Shown piece by piece: positions 34,991-44,606 of a DNA stretch of 64,000 bases. This stretch comes from Lysinibacillus louembei (GTDB taxonomy: Bacteria > Bacillota > Bacilli > Bacillales_A > Planococcaceae), in the NCBI RefSeq assembly GCF_033880585.1, contig NZ_CP137624.1, positions 3,011,501 to 3,075,500 on the forward strand, in the 5' to 3' direction. How positions within the stretch are numbered: the stretch's first letter is position 1; the number at the start of each line of letters is the position of its first letter. Under the pieces are notes generated by a model that had not been told where the DNA came from, searched no databases, and worked only from the letters and a program-made list of their open reading frames with translations. The position numbers were made by a program, and so were the translations under genes.

Positions 34991-35430
34991 ATGTAAGAAA
35001 GAGGAGAACGTGAAGGCTGTCAATCGTAATTCATGGGAGCAGAATGAAGTGAACATTTAGTTCTGAATTAATTAATTCACTTCTGTCACCTTTATCAATT
35101 GTTAAATTAGAAGATTAAGACCGCAATAAATGTTTTCATTAATAGTTTAATCATGAATAGCTTGATGTAATTAGTACCTATAGTGATTATCGTATTATCA
35201 GCATGATTTATTTTTTCAAAGATATCGAAAAGAATTGAAAAGTAAAATTTTGTCTTATTATAATGATAGATTAATTGTTATAGAAGAGTTGTAAAAAGAA
35301 GTTGATGAATTATCCATGTTAAATTTATTTATAATTATCTTCTGTTATATAAAGAGATTTAGTTTACTGAAGGGTGAATTGTTGCCAAGGTGTAGTTAAA
35401 GAAAAAACAGAGACGCCTAATTAGGCTCTC
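34991..35430. other. AT-rich gene-free stretch with possible ORF debris
   Basis: No intact gene. A short frame with SD GAGGAG begins near 35010 but stops after 16 codons (MKAVNRNSWEQNEVNI). Between about 35230 and 35400 protein-like fragments (ELKSKILSYYNDRLIVIEEL, then KEVDELSMLNLF) are interrupted by a stop, so this may be another decayed gene. GAAGTGAA/TTCACTTC forms a hairpin at about 35045-35087. Confidence 0.3.
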
Positions 35431-35435
35431 CGTCT

Positions 35436-37061
35436 TTATTTAGTTTTCAACACATTAATTTCCTTCGTCAGCTCATTAAAGCGTTGATCTAATTTCATAT
35501 ATTGTTCAGAGCCAAGCTGTGCAAGGCTTAGCTTCCCTAAGACAGCCTGCCGCTCTGTTTCTAATGCTAGTAATACTGCGCTATTGTCCTGCTGAATTTC
35601 CTGCTGTACGACATGCTTTTTTAACCTGCCATCTTCAATGATAAGCTGCTCATCCGTGATTTGTTGTAAAAAATATTGGTCATGTGACACCGCTAAAATG
35701 GTGCCTGTAAATTGCTGTAATGTCGCCTCTAGCTGCTCACGTGACTCCATATCTAAATGATTTGTTGGCTCATCTAGCAGCAGCACATCTTTATTTTGCA
35801 AAATAAATTGCATCAGCTTTAGCTTGACGCGTTCGCCCATGCTCATCGTATCAATTGGGTTTTCCCAATGCACCGCCGTGAAGCCAAGCTGCTTCATTAA
35901 ATGCTGAACAACGCTTCTGTCCTCAAAGGTAGCGCGATGGAAAATTTGCGCAGGTGTTTGCATTAACGGCAAATCGAAGACATTTTGCGATAAATAGCCG
36001 ATGGATGCGGTCGGTGAGAGCCACAGCTTGCCGTCATAGGCTTCCTTCCCCATCACCATCTGTAAAAAAGTCGTTTTGCCCGCACCATTTGGACCGATAA
36101 GCGCCACTTTTTCACCATGCATAATTGTAAAATGCTGTGCTTTAAATAACAGCTTGTTCCCAATACGCTTTTCAATGCCTGTTGCCTCTAAAAAGCGCTT
36201 GCCTCGCTTCGCTGTTGCATGAATTTCGAATTGCACCTCATACGGCTTTGCTACCTGCTCTACTTTTGCCGTCTTTAGCTCCTGCTCTAGGCGTTTTCTT
36301 TTTGATTTAATTTGAGAGTCCGTACGCTTCGCCTTCACACGGTGATATTCTTTAAAGCCTTCCTGTTTTGTTGACTGCGCATGCGCTTTATTTGACCAGC
36401 TTGTTAAATTTGTTAGCTGCCCCTCAATGCGCTCGATTTTCTTTTGCTGCTGCTCATAGGCATGCTGCTGCGCCTTTCGTTCATCGGCACGAACCTTTTT
36501 ATAATACGTGTAGTTGCCGTGATATGCACGTATTTCTTTATTTTCAATCGCCCAAATTTTTGTCGCAACCTTATCTAAAAACGCTCGGTCATGCGACGCA
36601 ACGACAATCGTTCCTTTATATGCTTTCATTTGCTCGATTAATAGCTGAATGCTTGCATCATCTAAATGGTTTGTTGGCTCATCTAATAAAAGTAAGTCCT
36701 TTGCCTTTGAAAAGCCCGCTACAAGGCGCAGCTTCAGCTTTTCGCCGCCACTTAACGTCGAATAGTCATTGTCAGGTACATGCCATTTCGCTAAAAGCTC
36801 GGCATTGGCGTATGACGTTTCATCATACGTTTCCTGCTCTTGCTGAATGTAGAGCGGTGTTATATGACGCTGCCATTGCATAGTGCCTGTACTTGGCTCC
36901 ATATCACCATTAAGCAAATGCAGAAGAGTTGATTTGCCTGCACCATTTTTGCCAACGATGCCAACAACATCACCTTCTGTTAACGATAATCGCACGTTTT
37001 GCAATAAAACAACTTGCTCGAATTCAAGTGTCACATCATGTATTTTTAATAGTTCTATCAT
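35436..37061 (-). CDS. ABC-F ribosome-protection ATPase (VmlR/antibiotic-resistance type)
   Basis: A 541-residue soluble protein with two ABC ATPase domains and no membrane segment. Domain 1 has Walker A GKNGAGKST (about 37-45), signature LSGGE and Walker B LLLLDEPTNHLD; the interdomain linker (about 200-290) is long and basic, as in ABC-F proteins that reach the ribosomal peptidyl-transferase centre; domain 2 has GPNGAGKTT, MSMGERVKLKL and LLLDEPTNHLDM; a short C-terminal coiled coil follows. Size and layout fit VmlR-like factors that dislodge lincosamides, streptogramin A or pleuromutilins. The upstream attenuator with a tiny ORF supports antibiotic-induced expression. Exact drug range is unknown. 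Confidence 0.85.
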   Translation of the reverse strand: MIELLKIHDVTLEFEQVVLLQNVRLSLTEGDVVGIVGKNGAGKSTLLHLLNGDMEPSTGTMQWQRHITPLYIQQEQETYDETSYANAELLAKWHVPDNDYSTLSGGEKLKLRLVAGFSKAKDLLLLDEPTNHLDDASIQLLIEQMKAYKGTIVVASHDRAFLDKVATKIWAIENKEIRAYHGNYTYYKKVRADERKAQQHAYEQQQKKIERIEGQLTNLTSWSNKAHAQSTKQEGFKEYHRVKAKRTDSQIKSKRKRLEQELKTAKVEQVAKPYEVQFEIHATAKRGKRFLEATGIEKRIGNKLLFKAQHFTIMHGEKVALIGPNGAGKTTFLQMVMGKEAYDGKLWLSPTASIGYLSQNVFDLPLMQTPAQIFHRATFEDRSVVQHLMKQLGFTAVHWENPIDTMSMGERVKLKLMQFILQNKDVLLLDEPTNHLDMESREQLEATLQQFTGTILAVSHDQYFLQQITDEQLIIEDGRLKKHVVQQEIQQDNSAVLLALETERQAVLGKLSLAQLGSEQYMKLDQRFNELTKEINVLKTK

Positions 37062-37089
37062 AAAAATGCCCCCTTAAGCTTTAGGAGAA

Positions 37090-37246
37090 CAAAAAAATCC
37101 TCCCGTAATGGAAGGATTAGTCGGCAACAAATAAGCTTTTCCGCATAAGCGAAAAAACAAGCATTTTTGGAAAATGGGCAGACTAATCCTGTTTTTTTTC
37201 ATGCTGAATGATTCATCATGTGTAAAAAATCAGGTTAGTTTAACAT
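37090..37246 (-). promoter_or_regulatory. Transcription attenuator of the ABC-F gene
   Basis: Minus strand, in order of transcription: segment 1 ACTAACCTG (37231-37239), segment 2 CAGGATTAGTC (37181-37191), segment 3 GACTAATCC(T) with TTCC (37110-37122), segment 4 GGGAGGATT plus TTTTTT (37090-37104). Segments 1:2 and 3:4 can pair (3:4 is an intrinsic terminator), or 2:3 pair (10-bp antiterminator), which frees 4. Segment 1 overlaps the stop of a 3-codon ORF, so a stalled ribosome there would favour 2:3 and read-through. Confidence 0.7.
37235..37246 (-). CDS. Candidate three-codon leader peptide (MLN)
   Basis: ATG-TTA-AAC-TAA, preceded eleven bases upstream by AAGGAAG (37258-37264). Its stop codon lies inside attenuator segment 1. 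Very short ORFs of this sort sense ribosome-stalling antibiotics upstream of ABC-F genes; this one is inferred from position only. A longer frame (42 codons, ATG near 37200) crosses the terminator but lacks a ribosome binding site. Confidence 0.45.
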   Translation of the reverse strand: MLN

Positions 37247-37398
37247 CGGCCACCCATCTTCCTTTCCGTTTCGAATTGCTAACAGTATAGCATAATATAG
37301 CAAGCATTGCATGCTTTTTTTATGCTGTTTTTTAGAATATTTATCCTTTATTCTATTATAAATATGCTATTATTTAGTTAATTGAAGGGGTGATAATA

Positions 37399-39108
37399 AT
37401 GAAACATTGGTCTATTCGTACAAAATTAGGTTTACTATTTTCCATGCCGATTATTTTGCTAATTGTCATATTTATCGTCAATATGCTGCTAAGTCAGCAA
37501 AGCTTTACGCATTTAAAAACAATTTTATATGATGAGGTATACACTGCCCAAACAAGCCTGATTGAGGCAGACCGTGATTTATATCAGGCAAATCTAGCAA
37601 TTATTCGCATGTTTGAGAGCACAAGCAATCAAGAGATTGATGCGAATAAAAAGGATTACGAGGAAAATATTGAGCAGGTAACGCAGCGTGTCCAAAAGGC
37701 ACGTCAATTGCTGGAAGGAACAGATGCCTTTACCGCATTGTTACATGAACAATCTGGTCAAACAATGGCCCAAAACTTTGATCTTTTTAATGAAAATTTT
37801 ACACACTGGCAAAGTCAAGCATTGCAGTCCACTTTAGCGGTCGAGGAAATTGATGCGACCTTTGAAATGGCACGCAGTAATTTAGATGAAATTGAGCAAT
37901 TAATTGATAGCACTGCCCAACAATCAATCGAAAGCTTACAATCAGATAATCAATGGAAGAACATTGTAATGATTGCTGCTTTAGTCATTACGCTAGCGAT
38001 TGTTGTGAGCATTGGCATCATCGTGATCAAGCGAATTGTCCAGATTATTTTGATGATTATGCGTGAAACAGAGCAAATTGCCAGTGGCAATCTTGCGGGT
38101 GAAGCGCTACAGCTAAACCAGCAGGACGAGCTAGGTAAGCTAGGTCAATCGGTCAATACGATGAAGGAAAACTTACGCTCACTCGTGCAATCTGTAGATA
38201 ACGCAGCTGAAGAGGTTGTCGAAACATCGAATGTAGTCAGCGCTGTTGTAGAGGAAACGACCGTATCTATTGAAAATATTACAAATGCGATTCATGATAT
38301 GGCAAAAGGCGCTTCCCAGGGGGCAATCGATGCTGAAACAACAAATGAAAAAGTACAGGAAGTATCCCATCAAGTAGAGCGTGTTGCTGAAGTAACGGCG
38401 AGCATGCTGACACAATCGCAGGAAGCGACGAGCGCTAGTGCAGAAGGCATGAAGCAAGTAGTGCAGCTACGCGATACCGCAACTGCCTCTACAAAGGTGC
38501 TAGCAGATGTCCATGCCGTGATGAGTGAGTTGCTTGCAAAGGTAACAAGCATCGGTACTGTGACGGAGGTTATTTCTGGCATCGCTGACCAAACGAATTT
38601 ACTTGCACTGAACGCAAGCATTGAGGCGGCACGTGCTGGTGAGCATGGCAAAGGCTTTGCGGTCGTGGCAGACGAGGTAAGAAAGCTAGCCGAGGAATCT
38701 GCCAATGCGACAACGCAAATTCGCGAGATGATTCAGCTCATGCTGAAGGAATCAACAAATGCTTCTACTGCCCTCCAGCAAACTCAAGTAATTGCAGGCA
38801 AGCAGGAGCAAGTGACAATCGAAACAGAGCAAGCTTTCCAAACGATTTCCCAATCTATTGAAACGATTCAGCACTCTATTTCGGAAGTTTCACAAGGCAT
38901 GCATAACATTACGAGTTTGCAGAACGGCACAGCTACTGCAATTGAAAGCATGACCGCGATTACAGAGCAAACCGCCGCAACAACAGAGGAAGTAGCCGCA
39001 TCCGCAGATGAGCAGCATAAAGCGATTGAAAGCGTTGCACGTTCCGCAGATGAGCTACAGACGTTGAGCAAGGAATTAAAGCAGATTTTAAGTCAATTTT
39101 CATATTAA
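37399..39108 (+). CDS. Methyl-accepting chemotaxis protein (4-helix-bundle sensor)
   Basis: A 569-residue chemoreceptor: membrane helix 1 at about residues 10-30, a four-helix-bundle extracellular sensor (about 31-188), membrane helix 2 at about 189-212, HAMP, and a cytoplasmic signalling domain with [20 protein letters not shown] and [21 protein letters not shown] at the tip and [17 protein letters not shown] near the end (methylation region). The ATG at 37399 lies eight bases after AAGGGG; the TTG/ATA codons just upstream are not used. Ligand unknown. Single gene with a strong terminator. Confidence 0.9.
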   Translation: MKHWSIRTKLGLLFSMPIILLIVIFIVNMLLSQQSFTHLKTILYDEVYTAQTSLIEADRDLYQANLAIIRMFESTSNQEIDANKKDYEENIEQVTQRVQKARQLLEGTDAFTALLHEQSGQTMAQNFDLFNENFTHWQSQALQSTLAVEEIDATFEMARSNLDEIEQLIDSTAQQSIESLQSDNQWKNIVMIAALVITLAIVVSIGIIVIKRIVQIILMIMRETEQIASGNLAGEALQLNQQDELGKLGQSVNTMKENLRSLVQSVDNAAEEVVETSNVVSAVVEETTVSIENITNAIHDMAKGASQGAIDAETTNEKVQEVSHQVERVAEVTASMLTQSQEATSASAEGMKQVVQLRDTATASTKVLADVHAVMSELLAKVTSIGTVTEVISGIADQTNLLALNASIEAARAGEHGKGFAVVADEVRKLAEESANATTQIREMIQLMLKESTNASTALQQTQVIAGKQEQVTIETEQAFQTISQSIETIQHSISEVSQGMHNITSLQNGTATAIESMTAITEQTAATTEEVAASADEQHKAIESVARSADELQTLSKELKQILSQFSY

Positions 39109-39112
39109 ATAT

Positions 39113-39156
39113 TCAAAAATAGCGCCTCACTATGTTTGTGAAGCGCTATTTTTATT
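39113..39156 (+). terminator. Bidirectional terminator after chemoreceptor gene
   Basis: AAAAATAGCGC (39115-39125) pairs with GCGCTATTTTT (39143-39153), extended by TCAC/GTGA. The loop contains the stop codon of the converging gene at 39130. Confidence 0.82.
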
Positions 39157-39558
39157 AGCTATTGCATCAAGAAAATCTGTTAAAGCATGATCCTGAAGCT
39201 CGTATAGTTGATTAAAGCCAATACTCATTTTATGATCGTTTACAGGAAAAATATAATCCTTTTCTTTTGAGCTAATAATTAAATAATATTCCGCTGTCGC
39301 CTCCTGGGCGCCAAACGATTTCTTTACAGATGCCTGTGATAACAATTGTAATAGCATCACAAATTCATCATCATTTAAATGATAGAGATAGGCATCTTTA
39401 TCAGAAAAATGTTCAATTGATGTTAACGCAGCACCTTCAATTGAATGTTCAGATGGAAAATTCTCTAAATTCATTAAAGATTGATTCCTATTCAAATAAA
39501 TTAATCCAGCAACAAAAAATATTAAAACTAAGATTAAAAGGGAAATTATTTTTTTCAT
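39130..39558 (-). CDS. Membrane-anchored protein of unknown function
   Basis: A 142-residue protein with one N-terminal membrane helix (about 4-22, ISLLILVLIFFVAGLIYL) and an exported domain (HLNDDEFVMLLQLLSQASVKKSFG, YYLIISSKEKDYIFPV). No family recognised. No clear ribosome binding site; it lies 16 bases after yqeY in the same direction and may be translated by coupling or be weakly expressed. Confidence 0.6.
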   Translation of the reverse strand: MKKIISLLILVLIFFVAGLIYLNRNQSLMNLENFPSEHSIEGAALTSIEHFSDKDAYLYHLNDDEFVMLLQLLSQASVKKSFGAQEATAEYYLIISSKEKDYIFPVNDHKMSIGFNQLYELQDHALTDFLDAIANKNSASQT

Positions 39559-39574
39559 CGTCAGTGCTAGCTTG

Positions 39575-40000
39575 TTAAATCAAGCTTTTCACAGCCTTCG
39601 ACATCAACGCCCCATCCGCTTTGCCTGCTAAAAGTGGCTTGGCAATTTTCATCGCATCGCCCATATTCATACCTTTTGTAACGCCTGCTGCTGTCAGCTG
39701 TGCAACGATTTCCTCTTCCGTTAATTGCTTTGGTAAGAAGCGCTTTAAAATTTCTAGTTTCGCTTGCTCTTTGTCAATTAAATCTTCTCTTCCTGCCGAT
39801 TGTGCCCCTTCTAACGCTTGATTCGTTTGCTTAATTTCGCGATTGACGATAGCAATCTCCTCTTCTGCTGTTAAAACGCTACCCTTTTCCTTCTCTGCAA
39901 GGTCTAATGCTGATTTAACAAGCGTTAATACACCCTTTGCTAGCGTATCCTTTTCTTTCATCGCTATTTTTAATTGCTCAAATACAGTTGTTTTTAACAT
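39575..40000 (-). CDS. yqeY: GatB/YqeY domain protein
   Basis: A 141-residue all-helical protein of the YqeY family, related to the tail domain of the GatB amidotransferase subunit. LKIAMKEKDTLAKGVLTLVKSAL, ELEILKRFLPKQLTEEEI and GDAMKIAKPLLAGKADGALMSKAVK are the conserved segments. The ATG at 40000 follows AAGGAGCG at 8-base spacing; an in-frame ATG at 40048 lacks one. A role in tRNA-dependent amidation is suggested by homology but not established. Confidence 0.92.
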   Translation of the reverse strand: MLKTTVFEQLKIAMKEKDTLAKGVLTLVKSALDLAEKEKGSVLTAEEEIAIVNREIKQTNQALEGAQSAGREDLIDKEQAKLEILKRFLPKQLTEEEIVAQLTAAGVTKGMNMGDAMKIAKPLLAGKADGALMSKAVKSLI

Positions 40001-40019
40001 ATTTATCCGCTCCTTTGTT

Positions 40020-40727
40020 CTATATTGTATCATGCTTAAGCAACGCATCGATTATTTTTAATGTTTCTCCTGCCTTGCCCTCAATTGTTAGATCAAAATG
40101 ACTTTGCCCACTTTCCAGATTAATATAGACCGTTTTGCCGTTTGTCATGTGTGGCAATTGACTCACTGGATATACCTCTAAGCTTGTGCCAATCACAATA
40201 ACAAGCTGCGCTGCCTTCATATGGGACAATGTATGATTCCATGCCTCCTGTGGCAAATTTTCACCAAACAGCACGACATTCGGACGCAATTTCCCACCAC
40301 ATGGACATGCTTCTTTTGCTAAAAAATGCTGCATTTCAGCCGCTTGACCGCATTTTTGGCAGCGCACTGAGCGAATCGAGCCGTGCAGCTCGTCTACATT
40401 GTCACTACCTGCTAACGTATGTAGCCCATCAACGTTTTGTGTAGCAATATGCTGGATAAGTCCACGTCGCTGCCAATTCGCTAAAATAAAATGCCCATCA
40501 TGTGGCTTAACATCCTCTAATGCTTGTATTCTAGCCGCATAAAATTGCTGGAACAGCGCATAATTCGAAGTGAGCGCCTCCGTTGTTGCGACAGTGCGTG
40601 GGTCAATCTGTTGCCACCAGCCACTTTTCGAGCGAAAATCGGCTAGCCCACTCTCCGTTGACATGCCTGCCCCTGTTAAAACGACGGTATGCTTTGATGA
40701 TGTTAACCATTCTACAATTTGCTCCAT
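40020..40727 (-). CDS. NAD-dependent protein deacylase (sirtuin)
   Basis: A 235-residue Sir2-family enzyme that removes acyl groups from lysine using NAD. NAD-binding GAGMSTESGLADFR (19-32), TQNVDGLH (97-103), catalytic His115 in ELHGS, a zinc site of Cys123, Cys126, Cys141 and Cys143 (CQKC...CPC), and NVVLFGENLP and VIGTSLEVYP are all visible. In B. subtilis the homologue SrtN deacetylates acetyl-CoA synthetase. It is encoded just upstream of yqeY on the same strand, 19 bases apart. Confidence 0.92.
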   Translation of the reverse strand: MEQIVEWLTSSKHTVVLTGAGMSTESGLADFRSKSGWWQQIDPRTVATTEALTSNYALFQQFYAARIQALEDVKPHDGHFILANWQRRGLIQHIATQNVDGLHTLAGSDNVDELHGSIRSVRCQKCGQAAEMQHFLAKEACPCGGKLRPNVVLFGENLPQEAWNHTLSHMKAAQLVIVIGTSLEVYPVSQLPHMTNGKTVYINLESGQSHFDLTIEGKAGETLKIIDALLKHDTI

Positions 40728-40824
40728 AGGAAAATCACCCCTTCTTATTATATAACAAATACGTGCGCTTTCAGTAGCAATGATATACTATAGGAAGAAG
40801 CATACTATGAAAGAGGCAAGCACG

Positions 40825-41454
40825 ATGGAAACAAAAAAATTGCAAATTAAAAAGCCACGCTATCAAACGATTGCCGAAGATATTGCGGCAAAAATTGTGG
40901 AAAAAAAATATATTGTTGGTGATAAAATATATGCGCGTTCATCACTCGCATCACAATATGGTGTATCAGCAGAAACAGCCCGCCGCGCAATAGCGGTGTT
41001 GCAGGATTTAGAAATTGTGGAAGCGACAAAGGGCAGTGGTGTTGTCATCACCTCCTATGAAAATGCGGTCAAGCTCATTCAACGTCTTGAAGGCGTGCAA
41101 ACGGTTCGAGAGCTACAAGTTTCATTGCAGCAAGCAATTGACAAGCAAATTAGCGATTTAATGACTATGCAGGAAACAGCGAAGGAATTAGTCAACCGGA
41201 CAGAGCGCTTCCGCTCCATTAACCCTTTCGTTCCTTTTCAGCTTGAAATTACAGAGGCATGTCCATATTTAGACCAGAATTTAAGTGAAATTAATTTTTG
41301 GCATAATACACACGCAACGATTATTGCGATTCGCAAAGATGACCATTTAATTTTATCGCCAGGACCTTATGCAACACTGAATATTGGCAATGTCATTTAT
41401 TTCATTGGTGATGATGAAGCGATCGTCAAAGTCAAGGATTTTTTACAAATTTAA
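40825..41454 (+). CDS. busR: GntR-type repressor with RCK_C domain (BusR-like, c-di-AMP sensor)
   Basis: A 209-residue regulator: winged-helix GntR domain (about residues 8-75; IAEDIAAKIVEKKYIVGDKI, SLASQYGVSAETARRAIAVLQ), a coiled-coil linker (about 80-125), and a C-terminal RCK_C/TrkA_C domain (about 130-209; QLEITEACPYLDQNLSEINFW, IGNVIYFIGDDEAI). This architecture is that of BusR, which binds c-di-AMP and represses glycine-betaine uptake in lactococci and streptococci. It sits directly upstream of opuA genes in the same direction, supporting that role. The ATG at 40825 follows AGAGG by 8 bases; an ATG at 40807 is an alternative. Confidence 0.82.
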   Translation: METKKLQIKKPRYQTIAEDIAAKIVEKKYIVGDKIYARSSLASQYGVSAETARRAIAVLQDLEIVEATKGSGVVITSYENAVKLIQRLEGVQTVRELQVSLQQAIDKQISDLMTMQETAKELVNRTERFRSINPFVPFQLEITEACPYLDQNLSEINFWHNTHATIIAIRKDDHLILSPGPYATLNIGNVIYFIGDDEAIVKVKDFLQI

Positions 41455-41465
41455 TTTTTTCTTCG

Positions 41466-41512
41466 AAGTGCAAGAAAAGCATTGTTATCACTGCTTTCCT
41501 TGCATTTTTTTG
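41466..41512 (+). terminator. Terminator after busR-like gene
   Basis: TGCAAG-A-AAAGCA (41469-41481) pairs with TGCTTT-C-CTTGCA (41492-41504), then TTTTTTT. It separates the regulator from the opuA operon. Confidence 0.82.
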
Positions 41513-41524
41513 TCGTTGTCATTT

Positions 41525-41576
41525 TTGTCAAATTGGTTACATTCATTTGACAAAAGTAACAACCTATTGTTAACAT
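41525..41576 (+). promoter_or_regulatory. opuA promoter with inverted repeat (candidate BusR operator)
   Basis: TTGACA (41547-41552), 17-18 bases, TTAACAT (41570-41576) is a likely promoter. A perfect 9-bp inverted repeat, TTGTCAAAT (41525-41533) and ATTTGACAA (41545-41553), centres 20 bases apart, covers the -35 element; GTTAC/GTAAC arms (41536-41540, 41556-41560) overlap it. Its position suits a repressor site. Confidence 0.5.
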
Positions 41577-41686
41577 TAAGTTGTCGGTTACGATAAATCT
41601 AAATATCTACTTATTTGGGAATAAGGATATAACATTGAAAAAGTTCACTTATTATGCCGAGAAACGAAGAAGAAAGAAGTGAGACG

Positions 41687-42886
41687 ATGGAAAAATTAAA
41701 AATAGAGCATGTCACCAAAATTTTTGGTAAGCAAACTGCGAATGCTTTAAAGCTCGTAGAACAGCAAAAGAGCAAAACGGAAATTCTTGAAAAAACAGGT
41801 GCAACGGTCGGTGTATATGATGCGAATTTCACCGTTAATGAAGGTGAAATTTTTGTTATTATGGGGCTTTCCGGTAGCGGGAAATCTACACTGATCCGTC
41901 TGTTAAATAGATTAATCGACCCAACTAGTGGGAAGATTTATATTGATGGGCAAAATATTACGGCTTTAAATAAAGGTGAGCTACAAAATATTCGCCGTCA
42001 AAAAATGAGCATGGTGTTCCAAAACTTCGGTTTATTCCCCCACCGCACGATTCTTGAAAACACAGAATATGGCCTAGAAGTAAGAGGCATCTCAAAAGAG
42101 GAACGACGATTGAAAGCAGAAAAGGCTTTACAAAATGCTGGCTTATTGGCTTATAAAGACCAGTATCCAAGCCAGCTATCAGGTGGGATGCAGCAGCGTG
42201 TAGGTCTTGCACGTGCCCTTGCCAATGATCCTGAAATTTTATTAATGGATGAAGCTTTTTCTGCACTCGATCCATTAATTCGAAAAGATATGCAAGACGA
42301 ATTATTAGAGCTACAAGCGAACGTTCAAAAAACAATTATTTTTATTACCCATGATTTAAATGAGGCATTGCGTATCGGTGATCGCATCGCTATTATGAAG
42401 GACGGAAAAATTATGCAAATCGGCACAGGTGAGGAAATTTTAACGAACCCAGCCAACGATTATATCCGTACATTCTTAGAGGATGTTGACCGTTCGAAAG
42501 TATTAACAGCTGAAAATGTCATGGTACGTCCGATGACAGTGAACGTTGAAAATGACGGTCCAACCGTTGCTTTAAAACGTATGCGTGAGGAAGAAATCAG
42601 CGTTTTAATCGCCGTTGATAAGCTACGTAATTTCAAAGGCTATATTACAGCAAATGATGCGCTAGAAGGCGCTAAAAATGGCTTGAAGTCGGTACAGTCT
42701 TTCGTTAAAACAGATATGCCTATCGTCGATTCAACGACGTTAATTCAGGATATTTTACCAATTATTTCAGATAGCCCAACACCTGTTGCGGTTGTCGATG
42801 AGGGTAAATTGCGCGGCATTTTAATCCGCGGTGTCATTATCGAATCACTTGCCTCATCATCACAAGGAGGTGAGCTGAATGAATAA
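41687..42886 (+). CDS. opuAA: Glycine betaine/proline ABC transporter, ATP-binding subunit
   Basis: A 399-residue ATPase of the OpuA/ProV class for import of osmoprotectants such as glycine betaine. The N-terminal extension [10 protein letters not shown]...[19 protein letters not shown] is typical; Walker [10 protein letters not shown], signature LSGGMQQR, Walker [14 protein letters not shown] and two C-terminal CBS domains (about 275-395) are present. CBS domains in OpuA sense ionic strength and, in some species, c-di-AMP. The ATG at 41687 is preferred ([11 protein letters not shown]); one at 41654 lacks support. It overlaps opuAB by 8 bases. Confidence 0.94.
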   Translation: MEKLKIEHVTKIFGKQTANALKLVEQQKSKTEILEKTGATVGVYDANFTVNEGEIFVIMGLSGSGKSTLIRLLNRLIDPTSGKIYIDGQNITALNKGELQNIRRQKMSMVFQNFGLFPHRTILENTEYGLEVRGISKEERRLKAEKALQNAGLLAYKDQYPSQLSGGMQQRVGLARALANDPEILLMDEAFSALDPLIRKDMQDELLELQANVQKTIIFITHDLNEALRIGDRIAIMKDGKIMQIGTGEEILTNPANDYIRTFLEDVDRSKVLTAENVMVRPMTVNVENDGPTVALKRMREEEISVLIAVDKLRNFKGYITANDALEGAKNGLKSVQSFVKTDMPIVDSTTLIQDILPIISDSPTPVAVVDEGKLRGILIRGVIIESLASSSQGGELNE

Positions 42887-43715
42887 CATACCTAAGCTAC
42901 AAGTAGCAGATGCTGTTGAAAAGGCTATGGAATGGCTAACTGGCACGTTTTCTGGCCTATTTAAAATAGTACAAGAGAGCGGCAAAACGGTCATGGAAAG
43001 CGTTACTGCCTTATTGACGATGGTTCCACCAATTGTCTTTATTTTACTCATTGCCATACTCGCCTTTTTCGCAACGAGAAGAAAATTCGGCTTACCGATT
43101 TTCTCAATTATTGGTTTGCTGTTTATTTACAATCAAGGATTATGGGAACAATTAATGAATACCTTCACGCTCGTTCTGTTCTCAAGTATTATCGCAATTG
43201 TATTAGGTGTACCAATCGGTATTTTAATGTCGAAAAATAGCGTGGCTGAAAATATTATTAAACCGATTTTAGACTTTATGCAAACAATGCCTGGCTTCGT
43301 TTATTTAATTCCAGCGGTTGCCTTTTTCGGCATCGGCGTCGTGCCAGGGGTATTCGCATCGGTTATTTTCGCCCTTCCCCCTACTGTACGCTTCACGAAT
43401 TTAGGGATTCGCCAAGTGCCAAAAGAGCTTGTGGAAGCATCCGATTCTTTCGGTAGTACAGGTAGACAAAAATTATTTAAGGTTGAATTGCCACTTGCCA
43501 AGTCAACAATTATGGCTGGTATTAACCAAACAGTATTACTGTCGTTATCTATGGTCGTTATCGCTTCGATGATTGGTGCGCCAGGACTTGGGCGAGAAGT
43601 ATTATCTGCATTGCAGCGTGCACAGGTCGGCAACGGCTTCGTTGCAGGATTAAGCTTAGTAATCTTTGCGATTATCGTAGACCGTTTAACGCAGAGCTTA
43701 AATAAAAAGAAATAG
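42879..43715 (+). CDS. opuAB: Glycine betaine/proline ABC transporter, permease
   Basis: A 278-residue permease with about six to seven membrane helices and an N-terminal amphipathic segment ([18 protein letters not shown]). The coupling motif [32 protein letters not shown] and the conserved [21 protein letters not shown] are those of ProW/OpuAB. GGAGGTGAG within the end of opuAA serves as ribosome binding site, giving translational coupling. Middle gene of opuAA-AB-AC. Confidence 0.94.
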   Translation: MNNIPKLQVADAVEKAMEWLTGTFSGLFKIVQESGKTVMESVTALLTMVPPIVFILLIAILAFFATRRKFGLPIFSIIGLLFIYNQGLWEQLMNTFTLVLFSSIIAIVLGVPIGILMSKNSVAENIIKPILDFMQTMPGFVYLIPAVAFFGIGVVPGVFASVIFALPPTVRFTNLGIRQVPKELVEASDSFGSTGRQKLFKVELPLAKSTIMAGINQTVLLSLSMVVIASMIGAPGLGREVLSALQRAQVGNGFVAGLSLVIFAIIVDRLTQSLNKKK

Positions 43716-43728
43716 GAGTTGTTTGAAT

Positions 43729-44601
43729 ATGAAAAAGAACAAATGGTTTTTAGGATTAACAGCAATGAGCGCAGCCGTTGCATTAGCGGCTTGCGGAGGC
43801 GACTCTTCGTCTAGCGATGGAGACAACTTAGGAAAAATTAATTTAGCCTATGTAGAATGGGACACAGAGGTTGCTTCAACGCATGTCGTTGGGCAGGTGC
43901 TAGAGGAAATCGGCTATGATGTGACATTAACACCATTAGACAATGCGATTATGTGGGAATCTGTGTCAAAAGGTGAAGCAGATGCGATGGTCGCAGGCTG
44001 GCTACCAGCAACACACGGTGCACAGCTTGAAAAATATGGTGATCAAGTGGAGCATCTTGGTGAAAACTTAAAAGGCGCTAAAATTGGCTTAGTTGTGCCA
44101 AGTTACATGGAAGTAAGCTCAATTGATGATTTAACAGTTGAGGCAAGCTCAACGATTACAGGGATTGAGGCGGGTGCTGGTGTGATGAGCGCTGCTGAAA
44201 CAGCCCTTGCCGATTATCCAAATTTAGCAGATTGGTCATTACTACCATCCTCTTCAGGTGCGATGACGGTTGCGCTTGACCAAGCGATTGCCAATAATGA
44301 GGAAATTATCGTGACAGGCTGGTCTCCACACTGGAAATTCGCCTCTTATGACTTAAAATATTTAGAGGACCCTAAAGGCTCTTTCGGTGGCGAGGAAACA
44401 ATTAACACATTTACACGTCAAGGCTTAAAGGATGATGCGCCTGAGGCATATAAAGTGTTAGATGCTTTTGAATGGGCACCAGAGGACATTGAAGAAGTAA
44501 TGCTGGCAATCCATGACGGGCAATCGCCAAAGGATGCAGCAAATGACTGGATTGAAAAGAACCGCGACAAAGTGGATGCATGGACAAAGGATGTAAAATA
44601 A
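43729..44601 (+). CDS. opuAC: Glycine betaine-binding lipoprotein
   Basis: A 290-residue lipoprotein (lipobox ALAAC, Cys22-23) of the OpuAC/ProX type. WDTEVASTHVVGQVLEEIGYDV, the aromatic-cage region AMVAGWLPATHG, and VTGWSPHWKFASYDLKYLEDPKGSFG provide the tryptophans that hold quaternary ammonium compounds. It delivers the substrate to OpuAB. The ATG at 43729 follows AGGAG by 10 bases; a TTG at 43723 is a less likely start. Last gene of the operon, followed by a strong terminator. Confidence 0.94.
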   Translation: MKKNKWFLGLTAMSAAVALAACGGDSSSSDGDNLGKINLAYVEWDTEVASTHVVGQVLEEIGYDVTLTPLDNAIMWESVSKGEADAMVAGWLPATHGAQLEKYGDQVEHLGENLKGAKIGLVVPSYMEVSSIDDLTVEASSTITGIEAGAGVMSAAETALADYPNLADWSLLPSSSGAMTVALDQAIANNEEIIVTGWSPHWKFASYDLKYLEDPKGSFGGEETINTFTRQGLKDDAPEAYKVLDAFEWAPEDIEEVMLAIHDGQSPKDAANDWIEKNRDKVDAWTKDVK

Positions 44602-44606
44602 AAATG

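Noticed and set aside
33926-35435. Insertion sequence or prophage remnant
   Set aside because: No transposase, integrase, terminal inverted repeats or target duplications were seen; only decayed small ORFs.
37081-37210. 42-codon leader ORF through the ABC-F attenuator
   Set aside because: The frame is open and ends before the ABC-F ribosome binding site, but no ribosome binding site precedes its ATG; the 3-codon ORF fits the attenuator geometry better.
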